Part shown: in pieces, positions 24,196-33,389 of the stretch
Numbering within the stretch: position 1 is the first letter of the stretch
Layout of the letters: every line of letters begins with the position of its first letter
Source: Desulfobacteraceae bacterium
GTDB lineage: Bacteria > Desulfobacterota > Desulfobacteria > Desulfobacterales > Desulfosalsimonadaceae
Reading direction: 5' to 3'
NCBI GenBank assembly: GCA_003599885.1
Contig: QZKW01000080.1
Coordinates: forward strand, 45,360 to 109,359
Length of the DNA stretch: 64,000 nt
Notes under the pieces: generated by a model
The model's input: only the letters and a program-made list of their open reading frames with translations
Told to the model about the DNA's origin: nothing
Database searches by the model: none
Translations under genes and position numbers: made by a program

Positions 24196-26232
24196 ATGAC
24201 GGTTTCAGATAATAATCAAAAGGCTTACGCCAAATCCGCCGGGTTTTTAACCCTTCTTTCCATGGTCTCCGCCGGAATCCTTTTTTTCTGGTATGTTCTC
24301 GGGCCCCAAACCGGCATGGAAACCCTGGCGCTGATTATCCCCTGGCTCTTTTCCCTGGCTGTCCATTTTATTTTATGCATTCCGGCCCTTGTGTTCGCCT
24401 GTAAAAGCCGCAGCCTGCTGATTCAGGTCCTGGTATACGGATATTTTGCAGGTTTTTGGATCATTCATGGGATATATTTGATCCAGGTGAATCAAATCGA
24501 TACCCATATCGCCCGAAAGATAGATACTTTTCAAAAACCGGCGGAAACAGAACTGGTAACAGCTCTGGCGCGGATGCGGGTAGACGCTTTCCAAAAGACT
24601 GATATCGACCCGGCCCGGCTGGCGCTTGTTAAAACCCTGATCCAAAACGGCGCGGATGTGACATACCGCCAGCCCGGCAGTTATCGCGATATGATTCTGG
24701 ATGCCGCTTCCATCGGTGATCCGGACCTGCTTCAATTGATGATTGACAAGGGAGCGGACGTTGAGGGCGACGGTTCCGGCGCGCCGCTCATGGAAGCTGT
24801 GCGTACGAAAAAACCCGAGGCCGTGGGTGTGCTTTTAAAACACGGCGCCGATCCCAATCATGAGCGTTATAATCCGGATACACCCCTGATGATCGCAGTC
24901 CGCAATCAGGATTTGGAAACCCTTCGCATCCTTCTGGAGGGCGGCGCCCTTCCGGACAGGCAATCCGCTGACAGTTTGCCTGCATTGCAAATAGCCGCCG
25001 GAACGGGGAATGCCGACGCCATGAAGCTTCTGATTGATGCCGGGGCCGACCCTGACCTTGTTTTTTTTGGAAAATCCACAGCCATCCTTGGTTCTATTGG
25101 GGTGGACTGCGCGGCGTGCGTTCAACTCATCCTCGATGCGGGAGGGCGTTTTGTGGGCAAATCCCGGGACGATGACGGCGTTCTGGCGTTGGCAATCAAG
25201 CGCGGGCATTCGGAAGTCATTGCCTGCATTCAAAATGCGGTGGGAAATTCCCAAAATCCGGACGCGTTATTCGGTGTGGAAACCTTTGATGACATGTTCC
25301 GCGTGATCCGCCGGTCGGATTGGGCGGCGCTGGAAGCTTTCCTTAAAATCGGTGCTCCGCCGGATATAACGGATACGGACGGCAACACGCTGCTCCTTGT
25401 CATTGCCGGTCGAAAATATGTGCGACCGGACCTGACTCCGGAATCCGAAGTGGCGGCAGCGCAGATGCTGTTCCGTTATCGGGCCGATCTCGACGCCAAA
25501 GACAAATGGGGCAATACCGCGTTGATCCGCGCCGCTGAATCCGGGGCCTTGGATCTTGGAAAATTTCTCATCGAAAACAGCGCGGATGTATCGGCTGAAA
25601 GTGATTCGGATGGGGTGAACGCTTTGATCCGGGCCATATGGAATGGGCATGACGCCCTCGCATTTGCATTGATTGAAGCCGGGGCAAACCCCAACGCATG
25701 CACCCGCATGGGCACGAACAGCGAGGCGCCTCTTGATGCAGCGGTTAAAAAAAGAAACGTCGCCCTGGTCATGCGGCTGCTGGAATCCGGCGCCACGCTA
25801 AACCCCGGTCGACTGGTTTATGAATCCATATTTTCAATGGCCCTGGCCTCCCCCCGGATGCTTGAATTGCTCCTGAATTCAGGGATAGATATCAATCAGA
25901 AGGATATTTTCGGACGATATCCACTTGAAATCGTATTGAAAAATGGATCAGCCGAATCCATTCAATTGATGATCGATGCCGGGGCCGAGCCCTATCTGAA
26001 AGACTGGCGGGGTGTCCAGCCGTTCCTTTATTTCGCGGAAAACGGCATGGCGGACCTTGTGCGGCTGTGCCTGGATAAGAGCCCGGCAATTCAAAGCAAC
26101 AAACAGCTATTGAATGACGCCATGTCTCTTGCCAGACGGCATAACCGAACCACTGTGATCCGAGTGCTTCTTGACCAGGAACCCTTATTTCAACAGCCGT
26201 CATCCGGAAAAGGGCAGGGAGCACATGATTAA
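24196..26232 (+). CDS. Membrane-anchored ankyrin-repeat protein
   Basis: The N-terminal 100 residues contain three hydrophobic segments (FLTLLSMVSAGILFFWYVL, LIIPWLFSLAVHFILCIPAL and a third ending GIYLIQ). From about residue 150 to 660 there are about a dozen ankyrin-type repeats, with units such as LLQLMIDKGADVEGDG, AVGVLLKHGADPN, TLRILLEGGALPD and ALAFALIEAGANPN. They mediate protein binding. The ATG at 24196 is chosen over the TTG at 24175 because AAGAAGG lies just before it. It is the first intact gene after the decay zone. Confidence 0.8.
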   Translation: MTVSDNNQKAYAKSAGFLTLLSMVSAGILFFWYVLGPQTGMETLALIIPWLFSLAVHFILCIPALVFACKSRSLLIQVLVYGYFAGFWIIHGIYLIQVNQIDTHIARKIDTFQKPAETELVTALARMRVDAFQKTDIDPARLALVKTLIQNGADVTYRQPGSYRDMILDAASIGDPDLLQLMIDKGADVEGDGSGAPLMEAVRTKKPEAVGVLLKHGADPNHERYNPDTPLMIAVRNQDLETLRILLEGGALPDRQSADSLPALQIAAGTGNADAMKLLIDAGADPDLVFFGKSTAILGSIGVDCAACVQLILDAGGRFVGKSRDDDGVLALAIKRGHSEVIACIQNAVGNSQNPDALFGVETFDDMFRVIRRSDWAALEAFLKIGAPPDITDTDGNTLLLVIAGRKYVRPDLTPESEVAAAQMLFRYRADLDAKDKWGNTALIRAAESGALDLGKFLIENSADVSAESDSDGVNALIRAIWNGHDALAFALIEAGANPNACTRMGTNSEAPLDAAVKKRNVALVMRLLESGATLNPGRLVYESIFSMALASPRMLELLLNSGIDINQKDIFGRYPLEIVLKNGSAESIQLMIDAGAEPYLKDWRGVQPFLYFAENGMADLVRLCLDKSPAIQSNKQLLNDAMSLARRHNRTTVIRVLLDQEPLFQQPSSGKGQGAHD

Positions 26233-26275
26233 CTGAAAACAGAAGCTGACGAAGCGCTTAAGGAGGAGTGAACCT

Positions 26276-27073
26276 GTGTTTGAAGATTATACATTTTCCA
26301 GACTGTTCAATACGCCGCCCGACGTTTATCCTGACGAAGATCCTCTGGATATGGACCTGCTGAACAAAATCCGCCCGTTTGTCAAATTCCTTTCCCATTA
26401 TTTCCGTCCCACGTATGTCGGCCTTGAAAATATTCCCGAACAGGGCCCGGCGCTTCTGGTGGGGAACCACGGAATTATTGGCTTTGATGCCGCGTTTATT
26501 TTTTTGGGGATTTATGATGCCACCGGACGGATGCCCCGGGGACTCGGCGATTATCATCTGTTTCTGGATCCGATTACGCGGAAATTCCTGACCCGGTTGG
26601 GGGGATTATCCGGGACCCAGGAGAATGCCGTCCGGTTCCTTGAGGCCGGAAACCTGGTGAACGTCTATCCGGGCGGTGCCAGGGATGCCTGGAAAGGGCC
26701 GGAAGGCCGCTATAAACTGCACTGGGAAAAGAGTTTCGGTTTTATCGAAGTGGCGATGAAAACCGGTGTGCCCATCATCCTTCATATGGGGATCGGCACG
26801 GACGACACTTATCGCATACTCGGGAGAATGCGCCTGTTGGGCCGCATCATGGGGCATCCCAAGTATGCGGTGCCCATGTGGTTCGGCTGGGGGCCGTTAC
26901 CGCGGCCGGTAAAATTTTCTTATTATATTTCCCCGCCCATTCATCTGGAAGGGACGCCGGAGGATGTCGCTGATCGTGCGATGGTAAAACGGAATCACCG
27001 GATGGTATGGGCCATCGGCACGCAGATGCTGGAAAAGGGTCTGGAACAGCGAGATTCAATTTGGTTCGGATAG
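26276..27073 (+). CDS. Lysophospholipid-type acyltransferase
   Basis: The protein (265 aa) carries the acyltransferase His box VGNHGIIGFDAAF at about residues 60-72 and a second block FLEAGNLVNVYPGGARDAWKG at about 125-145 (the EGTRS-equivalent, here PGGARD). It resembles the DAGAT/PlsC-like lipid acyltransferases of bacteria, which acylate lysophospholipids or related alcohols at the inner membrane. The GTG start at 26276 follows GGAGGAG at an 8-base gap. The exact acceptor is unknown. Confidence 0.8.
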   Translation: MFEDYTFSRLFNTPPDVYPDEDPLDMDLLNKIRPFVKFLSHYFRPTYVGLENIPEQGPALLVGNHGIIGFDAAFIFLGIYDATGRMPRGLGDYHLFLDPITRKFLTRLGGLSGTQENAVRFLEAGNLVNVYPGGARDAWKGPEGRYKLHWEKSFGFIEVAMKTGVPIILHMGIGTDDTYRILGRMRLLGRIMGHPKYAVPMWFGWGPLPRPVKFSYYISPPIHLEGTPEDVADRAMVKRNHRMVWAIGTQMLEKGLEQRDSIWFG

Positions 27074-27118
27074 GGTAAAGAGAAATTTACACCTTTCGAC
27101 TGTGGAGTTCCGGCGGCG

Positions 27119-27796
27119 TCAGGGCTGAACAATCCGTGGCTGGGTGATGGTCATACCTGGTCTGCCGCCTTTGACGCCTTCAATAAGAATCCGCCGGGCG
27201 GGAAGGTTCGGCCTGGTGTACACAACGGTCAGGGTTTTGGGTTCGATTTTTGATTTTCGCATACAGTCAATGAGTTCCGGCATGCGACCTGCCGGATATA
27301 CCATCATCAGTCTGCCCGTTGGGCGAAGCATTCTTTCGGCCGCATCAATGATATCTTTTAAAGTAACATGAATTTCATGTCGGGCGATGGCCACCTCAGG
27401 GTTTGGATTTTTCCGCCCGGATGCTTTTTTAATGTGCGGCGGATTGGAGATCACCACATCCACCGGACCGGCGGTGTGGGCTGGCGATACTGTTCTAATA
27501 TCCTGATGGAAAAGGGTCACGCGGTCTTTCATGCCGTTGCCGGTGATATTTTGTCTTCCGAGATCTACCTGTTCTATTAACAGCTCAACGCCGTAAATGG
27601 TGACGCCCGGATAACGGGCGGCCAGAAGCAGGGAGATGATGCCGCACCCGGCTCCCAGATCAAGAACCCGGTCGTTGGGGCTCAAATTCGCAAAGTCGGC
27701 GATGGCCATTGCATCCATTGAATACCGGTAGCCTGATGGAGATTGCGTGATTTTCAGGCCACCGCCGGGCAGGGTGTCAGAGGTCAGTTCTGTCAT
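27119..27796 (-). CDS. TrmN6-like tRNA1(Val) adenine-N6 methyltransferase
   Basis: Residues about 40-60 hold the SAM-binding motif RVLDLGAGCGIISLLLAARY, and VVISNPPHIKKASGRKNPNP is the NPPY-type catalytic motif with His in place of Tyr. The order and 225-residue length match YfiC/TrmN6, which methylates A37 of tRNA1(Val). The C-terminal PARRILIEGVKGGRPG also fits the family. A related protein N5-glutamine methyltransferase is less likely because of the IEGVKGGR tail. It precedes the DUF721 gene by 11 bases in reverse order on the same strand. Confidence 0.8.
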   Translation of the reverse strand: MTELTSDTLPGGGLKITQSPSGYRYSMDAMAIADFANLSPNDRVLDLGAGCGIISLLLAARYPGVTIYGVELLIEQVDLGRQNITGNGMKDRVTLFHQDIRTVSPAHTAGPVDVVISNPPHIKKASGRKNPNPEVAIARHEIHVTLKDIIDAAERMLRPTGRLMMVYPAGRMPELIDCMRKSKIEPKTLTVVYTRPNLPARRILIEGVKGGRPGMTITQPRIVQP

Positions 27797-27807
27797 TGGA
27801 TAAAATA

Positions 27808-28125
27808 TTAAAAAGTCCCTGTTTTCAGCTTTATTTCACTGATGCGGTCGTGTCCCATTTCTGTGTTGATTTTTTTCATAATATCGAAAAGTTGGAATCT
27901 GAGTTGATGGGTAACAGTCGAACTTTTGACGGTGACCAGTAAAATGCTCTCTTTTAAAGCCGCCGGCTGCGCATTGGCGGTAACCGTCGCGTTGAGCGCG
28001 GAATTCCATATGCGTCGGATGATGTCGAGTTCGGTATGGGTTTCTTTACGGCAACTGAGAATAAGGGTGTGAAGCACTTCTCCGATGTGGACGGATTCTG
28101 AATTTTTTGACCGCTTGTCTTGCAT
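27808..28125 (-). CDS. DUF721 protein (DciA-like)
   Basis: The 105-residue protein has the DUF721 pattern IIRRIWNSALN, followed by TANAQPAALKESILLVTVKSS and QLRFQLFDIMKKIN. DciA of this family loads the replicative helicase DnaB in bacteria that lack DnaC; small members may have another role. It likely shares a transcript with the methyltransferase gene downstream on the same strand. Confidence 0.7.
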   Translation of the reverse strand: MQDKRSKNSESVHIGEVLHTLILSCRKETHTELDIIRRIWNSALNATVTANAQPAALKESILLVTVKSSTVTHQLRFQLFDIMKKINTEMGHDRISEIKLKTGTF

Positions 28126-28530
28126 TTTTTTTAATCATTGTCTGTAATGTTGCGGTTCTTTTTCGGCTGACAAAATACAAAGCTCTTTTGCTTTTGTAGC
28201 TTATGGCTGAAAGCAGGTTAATGCAATCATAAAATTCAGCATTTTTTTGTAAGCATTCAAGGATTCATTTTATAGAATAGGCAGGTATCCATCTGTTCTT
28301 AATATCTTGTGTTTTAACCGTGCGGCTGATTACGGATTTATAATGGTTTCTGCTTTTTACTTGACTTGAAAGGCTGTGTTTATTAAATATTTTATAAATT
28401 TTATTCCTTTGGCCACTTGATTTTACATGCACGGCGATTCCAGGAGATGATGAATTCTGTTAGGGGTTTAATCATCGAAACGGATTGTAAAGGGATTTTT
28501 TTACACATTTAAATCGATATAGGACGCGTT
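28126..28530. promoter_or_regulatory. Intergenic region with candidate hflK promoter
   Basis: The 405-base gap between the divergent DUF721 and hflK genes is AT-rich. A possible sigma-70 promoter faces hflK: TTGACT at 28361-28366, 17 bases, then TAAATA at 28384-28389. No gene or structured RNA was recognised in the rest. Confidence 0.4.
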
Positions 28531-29577
28531 ATGAATTGGGATTGGGAAAAGCTGCAACAAAAGCAGAAAGAACGCAGTGCCGGAAGTGGTGGCATGACGC
28601 CGCCCCAGATGGATGAAGTGATAGATAAATTTAAAGAGTTCAAGGTTCCCGGCGGTTGGGCGCTGATGCTTCTGGCGGGGGTTGTGCTGTATTTCGTGTC
28701 ATCTATGGTCTACACGGTGGATGTCAATGAAGTCGGCGTGGTTCAGCGGTTTGGAAAGTATGTCCGGACGGAAAATCCGGGGTTGAATTTTAAATTGCCG
28801 GCAGGCGTAGAAAAAGTGACGAAGGTTAAAACCCTGCGGGTATATAAAGAAGAATTCGGATTGGCATCGAATCAGTCGGGCAGTTCTCGCCTGGCCTCCG
28901 GCAATCAAGGCATGGATGAGTCGTTGATGCTGACCGGTGATTTAAATGTCGGAGTCGTTCCCTGGATTGTGCAATACCGGATTAAAGACCCCTATGATTA
29001 TTTATTCAGAGTGAAGGATGTCACCCAGTTTTTAAGGGATATGTCGGAAGCTTCCATGCGTTTGGTGGTGGGAGACAGGAGCATCAACCAGGTGATCAGT
29101 AACCGGGAAGAAATCGCCGATACTGCCAAAATCTGGCTTCAGAAAGAACTTGATGCGGCCCAGACGGGAATTGAAATTGACACGGTGGAATTGGGCAATA
29201 CCAATGTTCCGGAACCGGTTCAGGATTCATTTAATAAGGTGAACCAGGCGGTTCAGGAAAAAGAAAAGCTTATTTATGAAGCGATGGAAGAAAAAAACAG
29301 GGTCATTCCAAGGGCGAAAGGCGAGGCGGAGCAAACGATAAAATCCGCTGAAGGCTATGCTACGGAGCGCGTGAATGAGGCGAAAGGGGATGCGTCACGG
29401 TTTATTTCCCAGTATGAAGAGTATGCCAAAGCCAAGGACGTGACCCGCCGCCGATTGTATCTGGAGATGGTGAAGCTGGTATTCCCGAATTTAGGGGAAT
29501 TGTATATAATTGATTCTGATCAGAAAAATGTGTTGCCGCTGCTCAATCTCGGCGAAAAATGGGGATTACAAAAATGA
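28531..29577 (+). CDS. hflK: HflK, FtsH protease modulator subunit
   Basis: The 348-residue protein has a single N-terminal membrane segment (about 42-62, GWALMLLAGVVLYFVSSMVY) then a prohibitin/SPFH domain (EVGVVQRFGKYVRTENPGLNF, and IDTVELGNTNVPEPVQ) and a helical region with EAMEEKNRVIPRAKGEAEQ. HflK forms a large periplasmic cage with HflC around FtsH and tunes membrane-protein turnover. It is followed by hflC, overlapping by four bases (ATGA), so they are translationally coupled. Confidence 0.9.
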   Translation: MNWDWEKLQQKQKERSAGSGGMTPPQMDEVIDKFKEFKVPGGWALMLLAGVVLYFVSSMVYTVDVNEVGVVQRFGKYVRTENPGLNFKLPAGVEKVTKVKTLRVYKEEFGLASNQSGSSRLASGNQGMDESLMLTGDLNVGVVPWIVQYRIKDPYDYLFRVKDVTQFLRDMSEASMRLVVGDRSINQVISNREEIADTAKIWLQKELDAAQTGIEIDTVELGNTNVPEPVQDSFNKVNQAVQEKEKLIYEAMEEKNRVIPRAKGEAEQTIKSAEGYATERVNEAKGDASRFISQYEEYAKAKDVTRRRLYLEMVKLVFPNLGELYIIDSDQKNVLPLLNLGEKWGLQK

Positions 29578-30533
29578 AGACTCAATATGTTGCGGTGTTA
29601 ATTATAGTTGCGGCTGTCTGTCTGGGATTTGCCGCATCAGCCTTTGTCGTGGATGAAACGGAAATCGTGGTGGTGACCCAGTTTAATCGTGTGGTTGGTG
29701 AACCGATAAACAAACCGGGACTGAATTTTAGAATCCCCTTTATCCAGAAACCGAATTATTTTTTAAAAAATATTCAGGAATGGGATGGCGAACCGGGGCA
29801 GATCCCGACGCTGGATAAAACGTATATATCCGTTGATACGTTTGCGCGGTGGCGTATCACAGATCCCATCGCCTTTTTTGAAACCGTCACAGACAGGGAA
29901 ACCGCGTTGAAGCGTCTGGACGACATCATCAATCCCGCAGTCCGCAATGCCGTGACCTCTCATCATTTGATTGAAACCGTTCGAAACAGCAACCGTCAGA
30001 TGACCAGTCTTGAGCAGGTCGATACCGGTGATGCCCAGGCGCTTGATCTCAAGGAATATCGAATAAAAACCGGCCGGGAAAAATTGTCCAAGGAAATTTT
30101 AAAAGCCTCTGTGCCGAAACTTAAAAAATTCGGCATTGAATTGATTGATGTGAAAATCAAGCGGGTGAATTATACTCAGAAAGTCCAGGAATCGGTCTAT
30201 GGGCGAATGATTGCCGAACGCAATCAGATGGCGGAGCGGATTCGTTCCGAGGGCAGGGGGGAAGCCTTCAGGATAGAAGGCGAAAAAGAAAAAGAGTTGA
30301 GAGGCATCCAATCCACCGCCTATCGGACTGCTCAGGAAATCAAAGGAAAGGCGGACGCTGAATCGACCAAAATATACGCGGAAGCATACAGCAAGGATCC
30401 GGAATATTACTCTTTTACGAAAGCCCTGGAAGTATACAAGACGGCTTTTGATAAGAAAAGCCGGGTCGTTTTGACCACCGATTCCGAGTTTTTGGGTTAT
30501 TTAAAAAATTTTTCCGTTCCGCCAGGAGAGTAA
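29574..30533 (+). CDS. hflC: HflC, FtsH protease modulator subunit
   Basis: ATG 29574 overlaps the hflK stop. The protein (319 aa) has an N-terminal membrane helix (QYVAVLIIVAAVCLGFAASAF), the SPFH domain (ETEIVVVTQFNRVVGEPINK, IPFIQKPNYF, ERMIAERNQMAERIRSEGRGEA) and a C-terminal tail that ends LTTDSEFLGYLKNF, the typical HflC ending. It partners with HflK. Confidence 0.9.
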   Translation: MKTQYVAVLIIVAAVCLGFAASAFVVDETEIVVVTQFNRVVGEPINKPGLNFRIPFIQKPNYFLKNIQEWDGEPGQIPTLDKTYISVDTFARWRITDPIAFFETVTDRETALKRLDDIINPAVRNAVTSHHLIETVRNSNRQMTSLEQVDTGDAQALDLKEYRIKTGREKLSKEILKASVPKLKKFGIELIDVKIKRVNYTQKVQESVYGRMIAERNQMAERIRSEGRGEAFRIEGEKEKELRGIQSTAYRTAQEIKGKADAESTKIYAEAYSKDPEYYSFTKALEVYKTAFDKKSRVVLTTDSEFLGYLKNFSVPPGE

Positions 30534-30560
30534 GCCGGCGTATATGAAGACCGAAAACAA

Positions 30561-30610
30561 AAAAAGCGGAAAAAATGAAAATACAGGATTCATTTTTTCC
30601 GCTTTTTTAT
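30561..30610 (+). terminator. Intrinsic terminator after hflC
   Basis: A 19-bp stem, 30561-30579 with 30589-30607 (AAAAAGCGGAAAAAATGAA and its complement), closes a 9-base loop and ends in T residues. It lies 27 bases after the hflC stop. Because the stem begins with A residues, it can act on both strands. Confidence 0.8.
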
Positions 30611-30742
30611 CTGTAGATATCCCGCCGCAGCTCCATTGATCATTCTTCTATCCATCTTTTCCGGTCCCGTCCGCCATATATGCGGACTGCAATCATAGGG
30701 TTGTGAGAATCATCCGGTATTCGGGTGAAACATGGAGATATT

Positions 30743-32047
30743 ATGTCTGTTATTTTATTTGAAGTTTTAATTATTGGGCTGCTCGTGGCGGTTAACGGTA
30801 TTTTAGCCATGTCCGAAATGGCCGTTGTGTCATCCCGTAAGGCGCGGTTACAGCATCTGGCGAATTCCGGTCAGAGAAGCGCGCTTGCTGCTCTGGATCT
30901 CGCCAACAATCCCGACCGTTTTCTTTCTACCGTTCAAATTGGCATCACCCTCGTGGGCATTCTGGCCGGTGCATTCGGCGGTTCCACCATCGCCGTGGAA
31001 ATCAGCATCCATCTGAGCCGCATTTCATTACTCGCTCCTTATGCCGAAGGGTTGGGGCTGGGCATCGTGGTGCTGGTGATCACCTATCTTTCCCTGGTTT
31101 TCGGTGAACTGATTCCAAAACGACTGGCCTTGAATCATCCTGAACGCATCGCATTTTTAGTCGCTATCCCGATGAAAATGCTGGCGACAATCGCTTCCCC
31201 GTTTGTCTGGGTGCTGAGTGTTTCCACCGGGACGGTCCTCAGGCTGCTGGGAGTCCATCAGCCTTCAGACGCGCTGGTATCCGAGGAAGAGATCAAGCTG
31301 ATGATTGATCAGGGGACTCAGGCCGGGATTTTTGAAGAGACTGAACAGGATATGGTGGAAAATGTGTTCCGCCTGGGGGACCGGCGCGTGAAATCCTTAA
31401 TGACGCCGCGTTTTGATATTGTCTGGCTGGATATTGAAGATCCAGAGGAAACCATTATTAAGATGGTATCTGAGAGCCATTTGTCGCGTTTTCCAGTTTG
31501 CCGGGGGAGTATTGATCATGTTATCGGCGTCGTTAAAGCCAGGGATTACCTGGCGGCCAAATTGGCAAATCCAAACGCTTCCCTGAATGACCATTTAAAA
31601 CAACCGCTAATTGTTCCCGAAAACAGTGTTGTGTTGAATATTCTGGAAATGCTCAAAATATCAAATACTCACATGTCACTTGTTGTTGACGAATATGGCT
31701 CACTGAGAGGGTTATTTACGACAAACGACATTCTGGAAGCCATTGTCGGGGATTTGCTCCTGGCGTCCGGCCATTCCGATAACTATGTGGCCATTCAGCG
31801 GGAAGACAACTCCTGGTTGATAGATGGCGCGTTTCCCATCGATGAATTCAAGGAACTGTTTTCTATTGGTACGATTGCCGGTGAGGAGCACAGCGGGTTT
31901 CAAACATTGGCCGGTTTTATTTTCATGCATCTGGGTGCTGTGCCCACCGTGTCCGATCATTTTGAGTGGAACGGCATTCGTTTCGAAATCATGGATATGG
32001 ATGGTAACAGGATTGATAAGGTGCTGGTCACACGTCTGGCAGTGTAA
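30743..32047 (+). CDS. CNNM/CorC-type transporter-like protein (DUF21, CBS pair, CorC_HlyC)
   Basis: The ATG at 30743 follows GGAG. The N-terminal 195 residues form the DUF21 membrane domain with four helices (LFEVLIIGLLVAVNGILAM, LSTVQIGITLVGILAGAFGG, and FGELIPKRLALNHPERIA loop). Two CBS domains follow (about 205-325), with VKSLMTPRFDIVWLD and YGSLRGLFTTNDILEAIVGD. A C-terminal CorC_HlyC domain (about 340-430) ends the protein. Family members transport or regulate magnesium and are often mislabelled hemolysins. It stands between two terminators. Confidence 0.85.
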   Translation: MSVILFEVLIIGLLVAVNGILAMSEMAVVSSRKARLQHLANSGQRSALAALDLANNPDRFLSTVQIGITLVGILAGAFGGSTIAVEISIHLSRISLLAPYAEGLGLGIVVLVITYLSLVFGELIPKRLALNHPERIAFLVAIPMKMLATIASPFVWVLSVSTGTVLRLLGVHQPSDALVSEEEIKLMIDQGTQAGIFEETEQDMVENVFRLGDRRVKSLMTPRFDIVWLDIEDPEETIIKMVSESHLSRFPVCRGSIDHVIGVVKARDYLAAKLANPNASLNDHLKQPLIVPENSVVLNILEMLKISNTHMSLVVDEYGSLRGLFTTNDILEAIVGDLLLASGHSDNYVAIQREDNSWLIDGAFPIDEFKELFSIGTIAGEEHSGFQTLAGFIFMHLGAVPTVSDHFEWNGIRFEIMDMDGNRIDKVLVTRLAV

Positions 32048-32111
32048 AAATGGAAGCCATTCTTGAAGGTGACGTGGTCGAATATCTCCGGGGGTTGCTT
32101 TGTTAAACATA

Positions 32112-32155
32112 AAGGCCTTGATCATCGTGTTGGGGGAAACGGTGGTCAAGGCCTT
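32112..32155. terminator. Hairpin between two convergent genes
   Basis: AAGGCCTTGA at 32112-32121 pairs with TCAAGGCCTT at 32146-32155 and an inner TCA/TGG extends it. It lies between the CNNM gene (+) and the COX24-type gene (-). The T-run is weak (TATTTATTTTTT after 8 bases), so it is probably a bidirectional terminator. Confidence 0.5.
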
Positions 32156-32163
32156 CGGGCTAT

Positions 32164-32259
32164 TTATTTTTTGCTGCGTTGATGCCTTGTTCGAGCCAGC
32201 AGCTTGCGATGTTTATGTTTGCTCATCTTTTTCTTTCTTTTTTTAATGACACTGCCCAA
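32164..32259 (-). CDS. AURKAIP1/COX24-type small basic protein (31 aa)
   Basis: From a TTG at 32259 the frame reads MGSVIKKRKKKMSKHKHRKL then LARTRHQRSKK. The motif (GSVxKKRxKKMxKHKxRKLLxxTRxxR) is that of the COX24/AURKAIP1 family, whose mitochondrial member mS38 is part of the small ribosomal subunit. GGGAGG lies 7 bases before the TTG. Bacterial members likely bind the ribosome. It is very short and basic, and often missed. It faces the CNNM gene across a hairpin. Confidence 0.75.
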   Translation of the reverse strand: MGSVIKKRKKKMSKHKHRKLLARTRHQRSKK

Positions 32260-32436
32260 AAGACCACCTCCCAAAATATGAATTAAAATTAATCAGAAAA
32301 AATAAGTTTATTCTATAACATAATAAAAATTTATTTGTCTATATTTTTTTCTTTTAAAAAATAATTTTTGGATATATTTATATGAATAGCTCAGGCAAAG
32401 TGCCATCACAATTATTTTGCCATCATAATATTAATT

Positions 32437-33000
32437 ATGAATAACCGTCAGCCAATGCTTATGGAATCATTTGAATGCTTCAGCCCCAAAGACATAGGAA
32501 TCGTCAATAATTCCGTTGCCATGGCTGAAGAGCTGGTCAGTAATCATTTTAAACTGTCAGCCACTCAGTTGATGAATTTAAATTATGATATAAAAACTCT
32601 GGCGGATTTAACAAAAGAAGAAATTGTGAGTGATCATTTTGCACAAGTGATCCGGTATGCGGTCAAGAAAAAAAATGATTTCCTGGATACTTCAGCCAAA
32701 GATTTTTATAAAATCTGCCTTCAGGATCATTCCATCATTAAAACAATGAATCAGAAACGTAATTTGGATTTGTTTGCATTCGCTTTATATATTGTGGCCC
32801 ATGAACTGATTCATGTGATTCGTTTTCAAAAGTTCCTTCAGCATTTTGATGCGCCCTGCCATGAAAAAAATGATGAAGAGATCCGGGTCCATCTCAAAAC
32901 TCATGAAATCCTCAGTAAGGTTCGCCTGGCTGGTTTAAATCCGGTATTTAAGTTTTATGAAAAATGGAGAACCGTGCCTGCCGGGCTTGAAAATTTGTAA
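32437..33000 (+). CDS. Conserved-looking protein with HExxH metallopeptidase-like motif
   Basis: The 187-residue protein has AFALYIVAHELIHVIRFQKF at about residues 117-136: a hydrophobic helix with HELIH, the zincin zinc-binding motif. A candidate third ligand is in EEIRVHLKTHEIL about 40 residues on. There is no signal peptide, so it would act in the cytoplasm. Similar proteins precede FmdB genes in sulfate reducers, as I recall, but I have no function to give. A ribosome binding site is not evident before the ATG. The catalytic role is inference from one motif. Confidence 0.55.
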   Translation: MNNRQPMLMESFECFSPKDIGIVNNSVAMAEELVSNHFKLSATQLMNLNYDIKTLADLTKEEIVSDHFAQVIRYAVKKKNDFLDTSAKDFYKICLQDHSIIKTMNQKRNLDLFAFALYIVAHELIHVIRFQKFLQHFDAPCHEKNDEEIRVHLKTHEILSKVRLAGLNPVFKFYEKWRTVPAGLENL

Positions 33001-33015
33001 AAAAAAAATCACCCT

Positions 33016-33069
33016 CTTGACATCAAGAAAAGATTGACTATCTTTCGGTTGATTTAAGATGATGTCAAG
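33016..33069 (+). promoter_or_regulatory. fmdB-gene promoter inside a 10-bp inverted repeat
   Basis: CTTGACATCA (33016-33025) is repeated inverted as TGATGTCAAG (33060-33069). The left arm includes TTGACA, with TATCTT at 33039-33044 16 bases downstream as a -10. So the arms flank the likely promoter, an arrangement typical of a repressor that bridges two half-sites, or of a regulated leader. Confidence 0.5.
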
Positions 33070-33110
33070 CAGATGCTTGTTATTACGTTGAAAACAGGAG
33101 ATGTTCTAAA

Positions 33111-33389
33111 ATGCCGATTTATGAATATGAATGTATAAAGTGTGGGCATGTTCATGAAATTATGCAAAAAATGTCTGACAAACCACTTTCCAAATGCCCT
33201 CAATGCACAGGGAAACTTCAAAAGATTATTTCACACAGCGCGTTTCATTTAAAAGGATCTGGCTGGTATGTTACTGATTATGCAAATAAATCAGGAGGTT
33301 CTTCAGAGCCTGTAAAAAAGAAAAACAATGATTCAACCGATACATCATCGAAAATCAAAGAAAACGCCAAAGCAACAGCTTCCGAATAA
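33111..33389 (+). CDS. FmdB-family zinc-ribbon protein
   Basis: The 92-residue protein starts MPIYEYECIKCGHVHEIMQ and contains KCPQCTGKLQKIIS, the CxxC...CxxC ribbon of the FmdB family (putative regulatory protein of formamidase), followed by a Lys/Ser-rich disordered tail. Zinc binding is near certain, function unknown. AGGAG precedes the ATG by 8 bases. Confidence 0.85.
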   Translation: MPIYEYECIKCGHVHEIMQKMSDKPLSKCPQCTGKLQKIISHSAFHLKGSGWYVTDYANKSGGSSEPVKKKNNDSTDTSSKIKENAKATASE

